In this document: piece after piece, positions 18,662 to 27,197 of the stretch
Layout of the letters: every line of letters starts with the position of its first letter
Numbering within the stretch: position 1 is the stretch's first letter
Assembly: GCA_025061835.1 (NCBI GenBank)
Contig: JANXAC010000002.1
Span: forward strand, 101,185 to 145,688
DNA length: 44,504 nt
Direction of reading: 5' to 3'
DNA from: Spirochaetota bacterium
GTDB taxonomy: Bacteria; Spirochaetota; Brevinematia; DTOW01
Notes under the pieces: generated by a model
What the model saw: only the letters and a program-made list of their open reading frames with translations
What the model was told of the DNA's origin: nothing
The model's database searches: none
Position numbers and translations under genes: made by a program

Positions 18662-19147
18662 GTGAAAAAACTTTTGGTTATAGCATACATTCTTCTTGTT
18701 GCTCAAGGATACGGAAGTTTGACAAAGGAAGACATAATCTACATTCTAAAAAACCACAAAGACAAAGGTTTTTACTACGAAGGGGAAGTGTCAAAAGACA
18801 CACTCAAAGTCGTCATAGACTTTGAAACAAACTCTCAAAAAGTATTCATAAACTTTGCTGATGGAAGGGTAGCAAAAGTCATAACATTCTACTCAACCGT
18901 TATGGTTCTTGACCAAAAACCACCATACAGTATGCTAGAATATCTCCTGAGAGCGAATAACTTCAACCAATCTCTAGGTTTCTTCTACATATACTACAAC
19001 CTAATACTTGACAAATGGTTCATAGACTACGCAGTAAGGATAAGACAGGATGATATCACCAAGTCTTCATTAATTGACATTATCAAAATAGTGAGTCTAT
19101 ATTCCTATTCTGCTAGAGCACAACTATCGCAAAGACTCTTTGAATAA
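18662..19147 (+). CDS. Small exported protein, possibly YbjN-like fold
   Basis: 161 residues, starting at GTG 18662. A cleavable signal peptide is likely (LLVIAYILLVAQGYG). The rest (LTKEDIIYILKNHKDKGFYYE, MLEYLLRANNFNQSLGFFYIYY, DKWFIDYAVRI) has the helix-strand rhythm of YbjN/type III chaperone-like folds, but I cannot identify the family. It may belong to the upstream export cluster, which ends 51 bp before. There is no Shine-Dalgarno; a GATAAT -10-like box (18650-18655) ends six bases before the GTG. The 3' end overlaps the convergent speE gene by 24 bp. Confidence 0.65.
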   Translation: MKKLLVIAYILLVAQGYGSLTKEDIIYILKNHKDKGFYYEGEVSKDTLKVVIDFETNSQKVFINFADGRVAKVITFYSTVMVLDQKPPYSMLEYLLRANNFNQSLGFFYIYYNLILDKWFIDYAVRIRQDDITKSSLIDIIKIVSLYSYSARAQLSQRLFE

Positions 19148-19987
19148 TCTTCCTTCAAGAAGTCTGTCATACAATGACTGTGGTAAGAATGATACATTTC
19201 TAACATCGTCGGAGTAATATTTGTTATTTAGGAATGATGACCTGTAATCTGTCCTAGGATTATACTTCTTTGAACCTATTGATATTGTCCACCAATACCC
19301 AGTGTATATTGGTGTTATGAAATATGCAACATCAACAATCGGGAATACGTTTTTAAGTGCCTTCTGAACACCTATAACTGTCTCCTGATGATACCAGATA
19401 GACTCTGTTTGCGCTGCCATAATTCCATCATCAGTTAGAATGTTATGAACCATCCTGTAGAATGGTTCCTCAAAAAGAGGTTTTGCCGGTCCAACAGGGT
19501 CCGTAAGATCTATCATAACAACATCAAACTTATCTCCATCATACTCTTTTACGAATTTAAGCCCATCCTCATTAATTATTCTCAACCTCTTGTCCTCAAA
19601 AGCACCCTTGAAAAGATCATAGAAATATTTCTTTGATACCTCTGTAACCATCTTGTCAAGATCAACGAGTATAAGCTTCTCAACGGACTTGTGTTTCAAT
19701 ACCTCTCTTGCAACACCACAATCGCCGCCACCTATTATCAGAACATTCTTTGGATTTGGATGAGTAAATAGAGGTATGTGAGCAAGTGTCTCGTGATATA
19801 TAAACTCCTCCGCTTCAGTGAATTGAACTACATTATCCAAAACTAACGCCAAACCAAACCACTCAAACTCAACTACCTTCACATCCTGATACTCACTCCG
19901 CCCAGAGAATAAGATATTCTTAACTCTATAAATGTGATTTTCAGGTGCAAAAGGATCGTCGTCTAGGAAAATAATGTCTTTCTCCAT
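19124..19987 (-). CDS. speE: Polyamine aminopropyltransferase (spermidine synthase)
   Basis: Transfers an aminopropyl group from decarboxylated S-adenosylmethionine to a polyamine acceptor. 287 residues; the Rossmann motif IIGGGDCGVAREVLKH (85-100), the acidic loop VDLDKMV, and the catalytic-loop IDLTDPVGPAKPL (D160, D163) are present. The DLTDP form resembles Thermus-type enzymes that use agmatine, while D-S-x-D is commoner in putrescine-specific enzymes, so the acceptor is uncertain. ATG 19987 has AGGAGG five bases upstream. No speD, speA or speB is nearby. Confidence 0.93.
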   Translation of the reverse strand: MEKDIIFLDDDPFAPENHIYRVKNILFSGRSEYQDVKVVEFEWFGLALVLDNVVQFTEAEEFIYHETLAHIPLFTHPNPKNVLIIGGGDCGVAREVLKHKSVEKLILVDLDKMVTEVSKKYFYDLFKGAFEDKRLRIINEDGLKFVKEYDGDKFDVVMIDLTDPVGPAKPLFEEPFYRMVHNILTDDGIMAAQTESIWYHQETVIGVQKALKNVFPIVDVAYFITPIYTGYWWTISIGSKKYNPRTDYRSSFLNNKYYSDDVRNVSFLPQSLYDRLLEGRLFKESLR

Positions 19988-20140
19988 AAATCCTCCTTCT
20001 ACATAAAACGAGGTTTAGAATTTTATTCTTATCAAACCATCTCTTGCGAGTTCCTACAAAAACCCATTCCAATTTCTAGTGTTTTAGTCAAGAATTTTAG
20101 ATTTCATTGAAGTACCTAGACTGAAGTATAGAATTCATTA

Positions 20141-21370
20141 CTAGATTTTGAACGTATATATAACCTTTTGAATTGCTTGAGCAGCTTTATCAATGTCTTC
20201 TTTGGTATTGTAAATATAAGTGCTTATTCTAGCCGAACCATCAGAAGCACCAATTCTATTGAGTAGCGGTTGAGCACAGTGATGACCTGACCTTATCGCT
20301 ATACCTTCTCTGTCCAGAATATAAGCAACATCGTGAGGATGAACTCCTTCAATTGCGAATGAAAATACCCCTAGCCTATCTTTGGTATCTCTAGGGCAGA
20401 ACAACTTCACCTTGTCAATACTTGATAGGACTTCAAGAGTATATTCTGTAATTTCCTTTTCTAACTCTTCAATCATTTCCATTCCTATACTCTCAAGGTA
20501 ATCAACGGCATAACCCAGTCCTATACCGCCAGCAATGTTAGCAGTTCCTGCCTCAAACTTCCACGGTAGTTCATTCCAAGTGCTTTTTTCAGTAGTAACA
20601 GTTTCAATCATATCTCCACCGTACATAAATGGTTCCATATTCTCCAGTATCTCTTTTCTCCCATAGACAAATCCGATACCCGTAGGACCACACATCTTGT
20701 GTCCAGTCCCAACGTAGAAATCACACCCTATGTCCTGAACATCAACCTTGAGATGAGGTAATCCTTGCGCCCCATCAATAACAGTAATAGCACCAACTTT
20801 CTTTGCAAGTCTCACAATCTCTTTGATAGGATTTATAACACCTGTAATATTAGAAACGTGCCCCACACTAACAATCTTCGTTCTTTCAGAAAGCATACTC
20901 TCAAACTGGTCAAGCCTTAACCTATAGTCATCATCTATATCTATAAACTTAAGTTTTGAAGAAGTTCTCCTTGCCACAAATTGCCAAGGAACTAGATTGG
21001 AATGATGCTCAGAAATTGCTATTATTATCTCATCCTGAGGTTTTAGAATGTTTAGTCCAAGACTGTATGCTATCAGATTTATACCTTCAGTAGCATTCCT
21101 TACAAATATTATTTCTTGCCAACTCCTTGCGTTTATAAACCTTGCAACTTTTTTGTGTGCTTCTTCGTATTCAACAGTTGCTTCGTATCCTAGAGTATGA
21201 ACACTTCTGTGTATGTTTGCGTTGTGGTTTCTGTAAAACTCTTCAATCTTTGATATAACCTGTATGGGCTTTTGAGAAGTAGCCGCATTGTCAAGATACA
21301 CCAACTCCTTACCTCTTATTTTTCTATTAAAGATAGGAAAATCCTTTCTTATGTCGTAATGTGTAACCAT
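20141..21370 (-). CDS. sufS: Cysteine desulfurase SufS
   Basis: PLP-dependent enzyme that takes sulfur from L-cysteine for Fe-S cluster assembly. 409 residues of the group II (SufS/CsdA) type: YLDNAATSQKP near the start, HRSVHTLG, the PLP lysine in GTGHKMCGPTGIG (K225), and the catalytic cysteine in IRSGHHCAQPLL (C365). The length and the short Cys loop separate it from IscS/NifS. It stands alone here, without sufBCD or sufU, so the rest of the SUF machinery must be elsewhere. ATG 21370 with GAGGAG upstream. Confidence 0.94.
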   Translation of the reverse strand: MVTHYDIRKDFPIFNRKIRGKELVYLDNAATSQKPIQVISKIEEFYRNHNANIHRSVHTLGYEATVEYEEAHKKVARFINARSWQEIIFVRNATEGINLIAYSLGLNILKPQDEIIIAISEHHSNLVPWQFVARRTSSKLKFIDIDDDYRLRLDQFESMLSERTKIVSVGHVSNITGVINPIKEIVRLAKKVGAITVIDGAQGLPHLKVDVQDIGCDFYVGTGHKMCGPTGIGFVYGRKEILENMEPFMYGGDMIETVTTEKSTWNELPWKFEAGTANIAGGIGLGYAVDYLESIGMEMIEELEKEITEYTLEVLSSIDKVKLFCPRDTKDRLGVFSFAIEGVHPHDVAYILDREGIAIRSGHHCAQPLLNRIGASDGSARISTYIYNTKEDIDKAAQAIQKVIYTFKI

Positions 21371-21430
21371 ACCTTACTCCTCAACCATAAAAATATAACA
21401 AATGACGACCTACTTTCTAACTCAAAATTA

Positions 21431-21454
21431 AGAGATTGCTGGATACCAGTCTCT
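21431..21454. repeat. Bulged inverted repeat between sufS and cbiM
   Basis: AGAGA-TTG-CTGG, ATA, CCAG-TCTCT can form a 9-bp hairpin with a three-base bulge in the divergent region. It is too small to be a cobalamin riboswitch, and no function is assigned. Confidence 0.3.
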
Positions 21455-21530
21455 ATCACAACATAAAGTCTGAAATCTTGACCACTCACCCAAACATAAG
21501 TTCAAATTTACCAACTTCTAGAAAGCACTC

Positions 21531-21559
21531 TTGAATTCAAACTGAAAAATTATTAAAAA
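21531..21559 (+). promoter_or_regulatory. Candidate cbiM promoter
   Basis: TTGAAT (21531-21536), a 17-base spacer and TAAAAA (21554-21559), followed by GGAGGG before the ATG at 21586. The -10 match is weak. Confidence 0.35.
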
Positions 21560-21585
21560 TATATCCTATAAGGAGGGATAAGGTT

Positions 21586-22314
21586 ATGAAATTTCTAAAA
21601 CTAATACTTCTAATGACACTTGCTATATTGATACCCAATCTAGGATACTCAATGCATATATCGGAGGGGATTTTAAGCCTGAACTGGGCTTTGTTTTGGA
21701 TAGCAGTCTCACTACCATTTCTGATTTGGTCAATAATAGTTGTGATATCCAATCTTAAGAGCAAGAAGAATTACATTGCAGTTATATCACTCATTGGTGC
21801 AGTTGTATTCCTTATGTCATCTCTTGCTATACCTTCACCTGTTGCTGGTTCAGTTTCGCATCCTGCTGCGACTGGTATATCTAGTATCATAATAGGACCT
21901 ATTGCGTCAATATTCGTTGGGTTCATAACGCTCGTTATACAGGCGCTTTTTATGGCTCACGGGGGGATAACATCTCTAGGTGCTAATGTATTCGCAATGG
22001 CAATAGTTGGCTCTTTCGTAGGCTTCGGTGCTTACAAACTTGCAAGACTAGTAGGACTACCTTACTTCATCGCTGGTTTCATGGCTGGCTTCTTCGCTGA
22101 TATACTAACATACCTAACAACGGCATTCCAACTTGCGCTTGAGTTCCATGGAACAGAACCAATTACTAATGTTTGGCTTACACTATTTGGGCTATTCTTG
22201 CCTATACAACTACCAGTATCTGTTGTAGAAGGAATAATCGCTGGAATCGTCATAAAAATCTTTGTTGATAGAGCAAAAGATTACATTGACCCAATCGTTG
22301 AACCAAGCAAATAA
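21586..22314 (+). CDS. cbiM: ECF cobalt/nickel transporter substrate component CbiM
   Basis: Membrane S-component for Co2+ or Ni2+ uptake. 242 residues with an unusually clear N-terminal leader (LKLILLMTLAILIPNLGYS) before the hallmark MHISEGIL, whose Met-His form the metal-binding N-terminus of the mature protein, so leader cleavage is probably needed. About six to seven membrane segments follow, with PVAGSVSHPAATGI and MAHGGITSLGANVFAMAIVGSF as family motifs. GGAGGG precedes ATG 21586. A CbiN-like gene follows, but the CbiQ and CbiO subunits are not in this window. Co versus Ni cannot be decided from the sequence. Confidence 0.9.
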   Translation: MKFLKLILLMTLAILIPNLGYSMHISEGILSLNWALFWIAVSLPFLIWSIIVVISNLKSKKNYIAVISLIGAVVFLMSSLAIPSPVAGSVSHPAATGISSIIIGPIASIFVGFITLVIQALFMAHGGITSLGANVFAMAIVGSFVGFGAYKLARLVGLPYFIAGFMAGFFADILTYLTTAFQLALEFHGTEPITNVWLTLFGLFLPIQLPVSVVEGIIAGIVIKIFVDRAKDYIDPIVEPSK

Positions 22315-22325
22315 GGAGGTATTGT

Positions 22326-22646
22326 ATGAAAAAAGTAATCTTGGTAGCATTATCTTTGGTTGTTGGATTATCTATCATCTATGGTTTCACACTAGCATTC
22401 TCTCATTCACACGAAGATGACGACCACAAGCACCATGAGGAGGCACAAGAAGGCTTGCCAGTAGAGGAAGAAAGTTGGGGAGCACTTGATGAGATTGTAA
22501 TAGAAAAGTATGCAGAAGAGAGAGGAAAGAAACCTGGTCCCGCTATACCTCTCAGTGGTGATCTAATACTTCTATCCTTTTCACTCTTCTCGGCTATCGC
22601 GGGATTTCTTATCGGATACTTCTCAAGAGATATTTTTAAAAAGTAG
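22326..22646 (+). CDS. CbiN-like small membrane subunit with His-rich loop
   Basis: 106 residues: a hydrophobic N-terminal segment (about 4-27), a histidine/acid-rich stretch HSHEDDDHKHHEE likely to bind the metal, and a C-terminal membrane segment (LSGDLILLSFSLFSAIAGFLIGYF). This two-segment layout and its position 11 bp behind cbiM match CbiN or NikN auxiliary subunits, though I see no strong CbiN motif. GGAGG in the intergenic spacer serves the ATG at 22326. A hairpin follows the stop. Confidence 0.7.
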   Translation: MKKVILVALSLVVGLSIIYGFTLAFSHSHEDDDHKHHEEAQEGLPVEEESWGALDEIVIEKYAEERGKKPGPAIPLSGDLILLSFSLFSAIAGFLIGYFSRDIFKK

Positions 22647-22651
22647 GTCTT

Positions 22652-22672
22652 CAAGGGGTGTAAGACCCCTTG
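22652..22672. terminator. Hairpin between convergent cbiN and DUF58 genes
   Basis: CAAGGGGT, loop GTAAG, ACCCCTTG: a perfect 8-bp stem with four G-C pairs in a row, lying 5 bp after the cbiN stop and 30 bp before the DUF58 stop on the other strand. There is no immediate U-run, so it is at best a weak intrinsic or bidirectional terminator. Confidence 0.6.
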
Positions 22673-22702
22673 TGAGATAAATAACTACACATCCTTTTCA
22701 AA

Positions 22703-23911
22703 CTAAACCACTCTCTCAACTTGTAAAGAACTCTCAACTTTAAGTGTGTTGTAAGACCTTATACTCCTACTCGCTACACTTGATATTGACCTGTTTGGAT
22801 GAACATTGTATATAAATATCTCATGTCCTTTTCTAGAAATCTCAAAAAGTAGTAGTGTTGTTTCATCGTCTATCTTTGGAGTTATGAGTATTATCGCTGT
22901 ACCCCAAGGTATCTGAATTGACATGTTTTTAAGCATCTTCTGAACATCAACTTTACCTTGAGGGTATATCCTAGCAAGTAGTTCAAAAATGTTTGAGATA
23001 TGAGTATTACCAGAAGAAACAGGAACTTCAAAGAACCCAAAAGGATTTTCTAGTATTGACATACCTTTGAGTGATGTTTTTCTTCTTATCTCACCGTTTG
23101 ATACAAGACCTATCTCCTGATGGTATGTGTATAGTTCAAACACTAAAGTTGTTGCAAGCTCTACTGCAAATTCTTCATAAAACTCAGGGTATCTAATATC
23201 ATAGTCAGGATGGTATAAGTTTAGAATAACTATACTCCCAGAAGACACTGAAGGATTGTAATAATTAACATATAGCTTATCATACTTTGCAGAAACTTTC
23301 CAATTGATCTTTTTTATCTCATCACCTTTTTGATACTCTCTAACACCTTGTATCTTCGTCAAATCCTCAAATATCGGTAGTCTATTCTTTATCTCACCAT
23401 AAGGTTGTAGAATACTTTTGTCAATATCGCCGTGTGGTAGTATTGTTGGAAACACCGTTACGAAATCAATAGTATCATACTCTTTGGATGAGAATGTTTT
23501 CATAAACATATCCTTAAATTCTACCATTGTAGGACCTAAATGATGATCACCTCTTTTAGTTCCAACTATACGGTATGTAAGTTTAACCTTTGACTTTGGC
23601 GGTATGAATAAGAAAAATGTTTCTTTCTGCTTTAGTGATAATTCCATACTTGTATAGTCATACACATACCCGACCACAGGGAAAATACTCCTATTCTCAA
23701 GGATCAAACCTGCTAAAGTTGTGTCTCCGTTGAATATTTTGTTATTCTCAATGAACCTTGTGATAAAAAGGTTATTCTCAACCGAGTTTGAATATACCTT
23801 ATTGAAGAAAAACAGGAGTAGCAATGATGCAATTCCTAGTATAGACTCAAAGACTGGGAAAACAATTATGAAGACAATTATTGCTATACCTAGGAAGATA
23901 TATTTCACCAT
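22703..23911 (-). CDS. DUF58 domain protein, MoxR partner
   Basis: 402 residues. N-terminal membrane segments (YIFLGIAIIVFIIVFPVF and LGIASLLLLFFFN), then a beta-rich region, then the DUF58 core signature VREYQKGDEIKKINWKVSAK, where R-Y-x-x-GD and W-x-x-SA are the conserved residues, and a von Willebrand-type alpha/beta C-terminal part. DUF58 proteins are regularly encoded after a MoxR AAA+ ATPase and are thought to be its client or adaptor in envelope or complex assembly. Here the DUF58 ATG lies one base after the moxR stop, indicating coupled translation. No VWA or transglutaminase partner gene follows. Confidence 0.85.
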   Translation of the reverse strand: MVKYIFLGIAIIVFIIVFPVFESILGIASLLLLFFFNKVYSNSVENNLFITRFIENNKIFNGDTTLAGLILENRSIFPVVGYVYDYTSMELSLKQKETFFLFIPPKSKVKLTYRIVGTKRGDHHLGPTMVEFKDMFMKTFSSKEYDTIDFVTVFPTILPHGDIDKSILQPYGEIKNRLPIFEDLTKIQGVREYQKGDEIKKINWKVSAKYDKLYVNYYNPSVSSGSIVILNLYHPDYDIRYPEFYEEFAVELATTLVFELYTYHQEIGLVSNGEIRRKTSLKGMSILENPFGFFEVPVSSGNTHISNIFELLARIYPQGKVDVQKMLKNMSIQIPWGTAIILITPKIDDETTLLLFEISRKGHEIFIYNVHPNRSISSVASRSIRSYNTLKVESSLQVERVV

Positions 23912-23912
23912 G

Positions 23913-24872
23913 TTAATTTTTCTTTACCTCTTCAACAGGAACTTCCGTTGTTTCAAGAATGGAGTTTAGTATATCCTCAGGTTTGATACCTTTGAGTTTT
24001 GCTTCTGGCTTGAGTATAAGCCTATGTCTTAAACAAGGCATAACAACAGATTTTATATCTTCAGGTATAACATAATCTCTTCCGTTTATTCCTGCTAGTG
24101 ATTGTGCCATTTTGAAGATTGCTAGCGACCCTCTTGGAGATGCTCCAAGAAGAAGGTTAGGATTACCTCTAGTTTTATTTACAATCTCAACTATATACCT
24201 TTTCAAACTCTCTTCAATATACACTTTTTTTATCTCTTCCTGAATTTCTACTACTTCTTGCGTTGTGCATACTGAAGATATGGTCTCTATGGGATGTATT
24301 TGTTTTTGAGATGTTAGTATTTCAACCTCTTCATCCTGTGATGGATAGCCTAGAGAGATGTTTATCATAAATCTGTCCATCTGTGCCTCTGGAAGCGGAA
24401 ACGTTCCTTCAAACTCAATAGGATTTTGTGTTGCTAAAACTATAAATGGGTTTGGCAAATTAATACTTATTCCTTCTACTGATATCTGTGTCTCACCCAT
24501 AGCTTCAAGGAGTGCAGATTGTGTTTTCGGAGTTGCTCTATTTATCTCATCAACCAAAAGGATGTTCGAAATTATAGGTCCTTTTCTAAACTCAAACTTT
24601 TTTGTTTCAGGGTTGTATATTGATACTCCAATTATGTCGGATGGTAGCAAGTCTGGTGTTGCTTGAACTCTTTTGAATACACCACTTATACTCTTCGCTA
24701 TCGCTCGCGCTAACATAGTCTTACCAACACCTGGTATATCTTCTATCAAGACATGCCCTTTTGAATACATAGCAGACAGTATGAGTTTGATCTGCTTTTG
24801 CTTACCTATTATCACTTTGCTAACATTTGATATTATCTCATTCGTTACCTCTCTAACTCTCTTTACATCCAT
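23913..24872 (-). CDS. MoxR-family AAA+ ATPase (with DUF58)
   Basis: Chaperone-like AAA+ ATPase, 319 residues. Walker A GVGKTMLARA near residue 46, RVQATPDLLPSDIIG, Walker B ILLVDEINRATPKTQSALLEAM, sensor 1 ATQNPIEFEGTFPLPEAQMDRF and the C-terminal lid SPRGSLAIFKMAQSLA are all as in the MoxR family. GGAGG lies upstream of ATG 24872. Co-transcribed with the DUF58 gene. A second MoxR gene at 26138-27088 is a paralogue, not a recent duplicate: the two agree in motifs but differ through most of their length. Confidence 0.92.
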   Translation of the reverse strand: MDVKRVREVTNEIISNVSKVIIGKQKQIKLILSAMYSKGHVLIEDIPGVGKTMLARAIAKSISGVFKRVQATPDLLPSDIIGVSIYNPETKKFEFRKGPIISNILLVDEINRATPKTQSALLEAMGETQISVEGISINLPNPFIVLATQNPIEFEGTFPLPEAQMDRFMINISLGYPSQDEEVEILTSQKQIHPIETISSVCTTQEVVEIQEEIKKVYIEESLKRYIVEIVNKTRGNPNLLLGASPRGSLAIFKMAQSLAGINGRDYVIPEDIKSVVMPCLRHRLILKPEAKLKGIKPEDILNSILETTEVPVEEVKKN

Positions 24873-24957
24873 TTTTGCCTCCAGTTGGAATGAATTTTAA
24901 TTCAGTGTTGTGTTGTTTTCAATCATTGTCTCATAAATCCTCTAGTCCAAAATTTTG

Positions 24958-24986
24958 TTGAAATTTTTTTTAAGATTGATTATAAT
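24958..24986 (+). promoter_or_regulatory. Consensus promoter 11 nt before the GGDEF-PilZ start
   Basis: TTGAAA (24958-24963), a 17-base spacer and TATAAT (24981-24986). The ATG at 24998 lies 11 bases after the -10 box with no Shine-Dalgarno, so the leader would be about 0-5 nt. Confidence 0.75.
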
Positions 24987-24997
24987 TACTAGCAATT

Positions 24998-26137
24998 ATG
25001 CTAGAGGCGAAAGAATTATTTTTAAAAACTATAGACCATAAGTTCATATCATCCAATTACTTGGGGGACTTAGAAAATGTATATAAACGCTTTAATGAGA
25101 CAGGACCGGTGGCAATTCAAGACAATATAAGTTTGTTTAGAGAAACAACGAAAGTCGTATTCGGCATAGAAGCGGATGACCAAGAAATAATAGAACACTG
25201 GACTAATATACTAAATCTCAAATCAAATATGCCTAATTACGACATAAGGATTATAGCATTTGACTACTTCTTGAACAGTAAAGTGTTGGAGAATCCTAAA
25301 ATAATGGAAATGGACAGGTTTGTGAATATGCTAGAGATAATGTTCCAAGACCCAAAAACCTATGCCTACAACTACAATATGATGAAGATTCTAATTAACT
25401 ATGAAACTGAGAAAGCAAGGAGATATGGTGGGTATTTCTCTTTACTAATTATGGATTTGGATAACTTTAAGTATTACAACGATACTTATGGTCATCAATT
25501 CGGTGATGAGATACTAGAAGAGTTTTCCAAGATAGTACTCGGTTGTATAAGGCGATCAGACCTTCTGTTTAGATATGGAGGTGATGAATTCGTTGTTTTT
25601 TGCCCTGAAACTAAGAGGATCGGTGCAAGAGTAGTTGCAGAAAGGATAAGGGAAAGCACTGAACTCTTCTTCTCCAAAAGAAACCTCAATATAACAACAA
25701 GCATAGGTATATCGGTATTTCCTATTGATGGAGACAGTTTTGAGGATTTGCTAAACATAGCCGACAAAATGCTTTACTTCTCAAAATCACGAGGCAAAAA
25801 CAGAATAACTGACATATTTGATTATGTTGATGAAAACGATAGAAGGAGATTCCCTAGAATACAGCCGAAACATCCTTCTTCTATCTCTTTGAAAATAGAT
25901 GGTATAACATTTGACTCTACGATAATTGATATAAGCAAAAAAGGAGTATCAGTAAAGATAGACCCTTCAATCAACATAAGTGGTGATAGTATTATACTAC
26001 ATAAGATAGTATTAGGTGAAAGTGAATATTTTCTAGACATTCCTGTAAAAGTAACTAGAAATAATGATGGATTACTAGGGATTGATTTTAGCGAAAATAA
26101 GATACTAGAAACGCTTATATACCTGTTTGATAAATAA
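24998..26137 (+). CDS. Diguanylate cyclase with C-terminal PilZ domain
   Basis: 379 residues predicted both to make and to bind c-di-GMP. Residues 1-125 are a helical region of unknown type. The GGDEF domain (about 135-270) has the metal motif MDLDNFKYYND, the inhibitory I-site RRSD (185-188) and the active site GGDEF (194-198). The C-terminal PilZ domain (about 282-375) has RRFPR (283-287, the RxxxR motif) and DISKKG (311-316, D/NxSxxG). Both active and binding residues are intact. No membrane segment or signal peptide. It is preceded by a strong promoter with almost no leader. It converges on the second moxR gene, and their stop codons abut with no spacer. Confidence 0.93.
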   Translation: MLEAKELFLKTIDHKFISSNYLGDLENVYKRFNETGPVAIQDNISLFRETTKVVFGIEADDQEIIEHWTNILNLKSNMPNYDIRIIAFDYFLNSKVLENPKIMEMDRFVNMLEIMFQDPKTYAYNYNMMKILINYETEKARRYGGYFSLLIMDLDNFKYYNDTYGHQFGDEILEEFSKIVLGCIRRSDLLFRYGGDEFVVFCPETKRIGARVVAERIRESTELFFSKRNLNITTSIGISVFPIDGDSFEDLLNIADKMLYFSKSRGKNRITDIFDYVDENDRRRFPRIQPKHPSSISLKIDGITFDSTIIDISKKGVSVKIDPSINISGDSIILHKIVLGESEYFLDIPVKVTRNNDGLLGIDFSENKILETLIYLFDK

Positions 26138-27088
26138 CTATATCTTGACGGACACTGACTTTACAATCAATTCTATCACGTTCTCGGAAGATATATTCTC
26201 AATTTTTGCGGAGTAGTTTAGAATAACTCTGTGTCTCAAGACATCAAACACGATTTCATCAATGTGTTCCTTTAGAAGAGTTTTCTCTCCTCTCAAGAAT
26301 GCTAGTGTTTTTGATGCTTTCAGTAGATGCTGTGATGCTCTAGGACCTGCTCCCCACTCAACAAACTCCTTAACCTCGCTGATACTAGTCTCAGAAGGTC
26401 TTGTCTGTCTAACAACTCTCACTATGTATTCCACTACCTTATCCGATACAAAAACATCCTTAATCCTTGATTTATATTCAAAAAATTCTTCCTTTGACAT
26501 TATAGGACTTATCTTGGACAGATCAGGTTCAACTCTACATATCTGAATTTCTTCTTCAAAGGAAGGATAACTAACATTTATCTGCATTGTAAATCTGTCA
26601 AGTTGTGCTTCTGGTAGTGGGTAAGTTCCTTCTTGTTCTAGGGGGTTTTGAGTTGCTATCACAAAGAATGGTGACTCCAGTTCGTAAGTTTTGCTGAATG
26701 TTGTTACTCTTCTTTCTTGCATACTCTCAAGAAGTGCAGATTGAGTTTTAGGTGATGCTCTGTTTATCTCGTCTGCGAGTAGAATGTTTGTGAATACAGG
26801 TCCTTTGTGAAACCTTATAACCTTCCTACCATTACTTAAGTCATCCTCTACAACATCAAAGCCTATTATATCGGCAGGCATAAGGTCCGGTGTAAATTGA
26901 ACTCTTCTGAACTCAAACTCAAACATCCTTGAAATAGCATTCGCTATAAGCGTTTTAGCAAGCCCCGGAACACCAACCATCAGAATGTGCCCATCAGAAA
27001 ACATCGTAACCACTATCTTGGTTATCGTATCATCCTGACCTACTATCAACTTTGACTTCTCTCGTATCACAGCATCAAGTATTGACAT
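26138..27088 (-). CDS. MoxR-family AAA+ ATPase, second copy
   Basis: 316 residues, the second MoxR of the window. Walker A is GVPGLAKTLIANA, where the usual GVGKT is replaced by GLAKT, as in many MoxR (RavA-side) members; Walker B ILLADEINRASPKTQSALLESMQERR and sensor 1 ATQNPLEQEGTYPLPEAQLDRF are typical. C-terminal lid GAGPRASQHLLKASKTLAFLRG. No DUF58 or VWA gene is adjacent, so its partner is elsewhere. ATG 27088 has no Shine-Dalgarno; a promoter (27102-27131) ends 13 bases upstream. Confidence 0.9.
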   Translation of the reverse strand: MSILDAVIREKSKLIVGQDDTITKIVVTMFSDGHILMVGVPGLAKTLIANAISRMFEFEFRRVQFTPDLMPADIIGFDVVEDDLSNGRKVIRFHKGPVFTNILLADEINRASPKTQSALLESMQERRVTTFSKTYELESPFFVIATQNPLEQEGTYPLPEAQLDRFTMQINVSYPSFEEEIQICRVEPDLSKISPIMSKEEFFEYKSRIKDVFVSDKVVEYIVRVVRQTRPSETSISEVKEFVEWGAGPRASQHLLKASKTLAFLRGEKTLLKEHIDEIVFDVLRHRVILNYSAKIENISSENVIELIVKSVSVKI

Positions 27089-27101
27089 AAAACTTGAGAT
27101 T

Positions 27102-27131
27102 ATGGTAAATATGTCTCTAACCCTCTTTCAA
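27102..27131 (-). promoter_or_regulatory. Promoter of the second moxR
   Basis: Reverse-strand TTGAAA (27131-27126), an 18-base spacer and TACCAT (27107-27102). Thirteen bases lie between the -10 box and the ATG, giving an expected leader of about 6 nt. Confidence 0.5.
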
Positions 27132-27197
27132 TGTAGTAAATACCTAAATAGAAAGACTATCTCATTTTAATTTATCATTAGTTTCAGGAGACTTGTT

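Noticed and set aside
21371-21585. Cobalamin or nickel riboswitch upstream of cbiM
   Set aside because: I looked for the B12-box core and its long helices and found only a small bulged hairpin; the spacer is too short and AT-rich.
23913-27088. The two moxR genes as a recent tandem duplication
   Set aside because: They differ through most of their length, including Walker A (GVGKT versus GLAKT), and a GGDEF-PilZ gene lies between; they are old paralogues.
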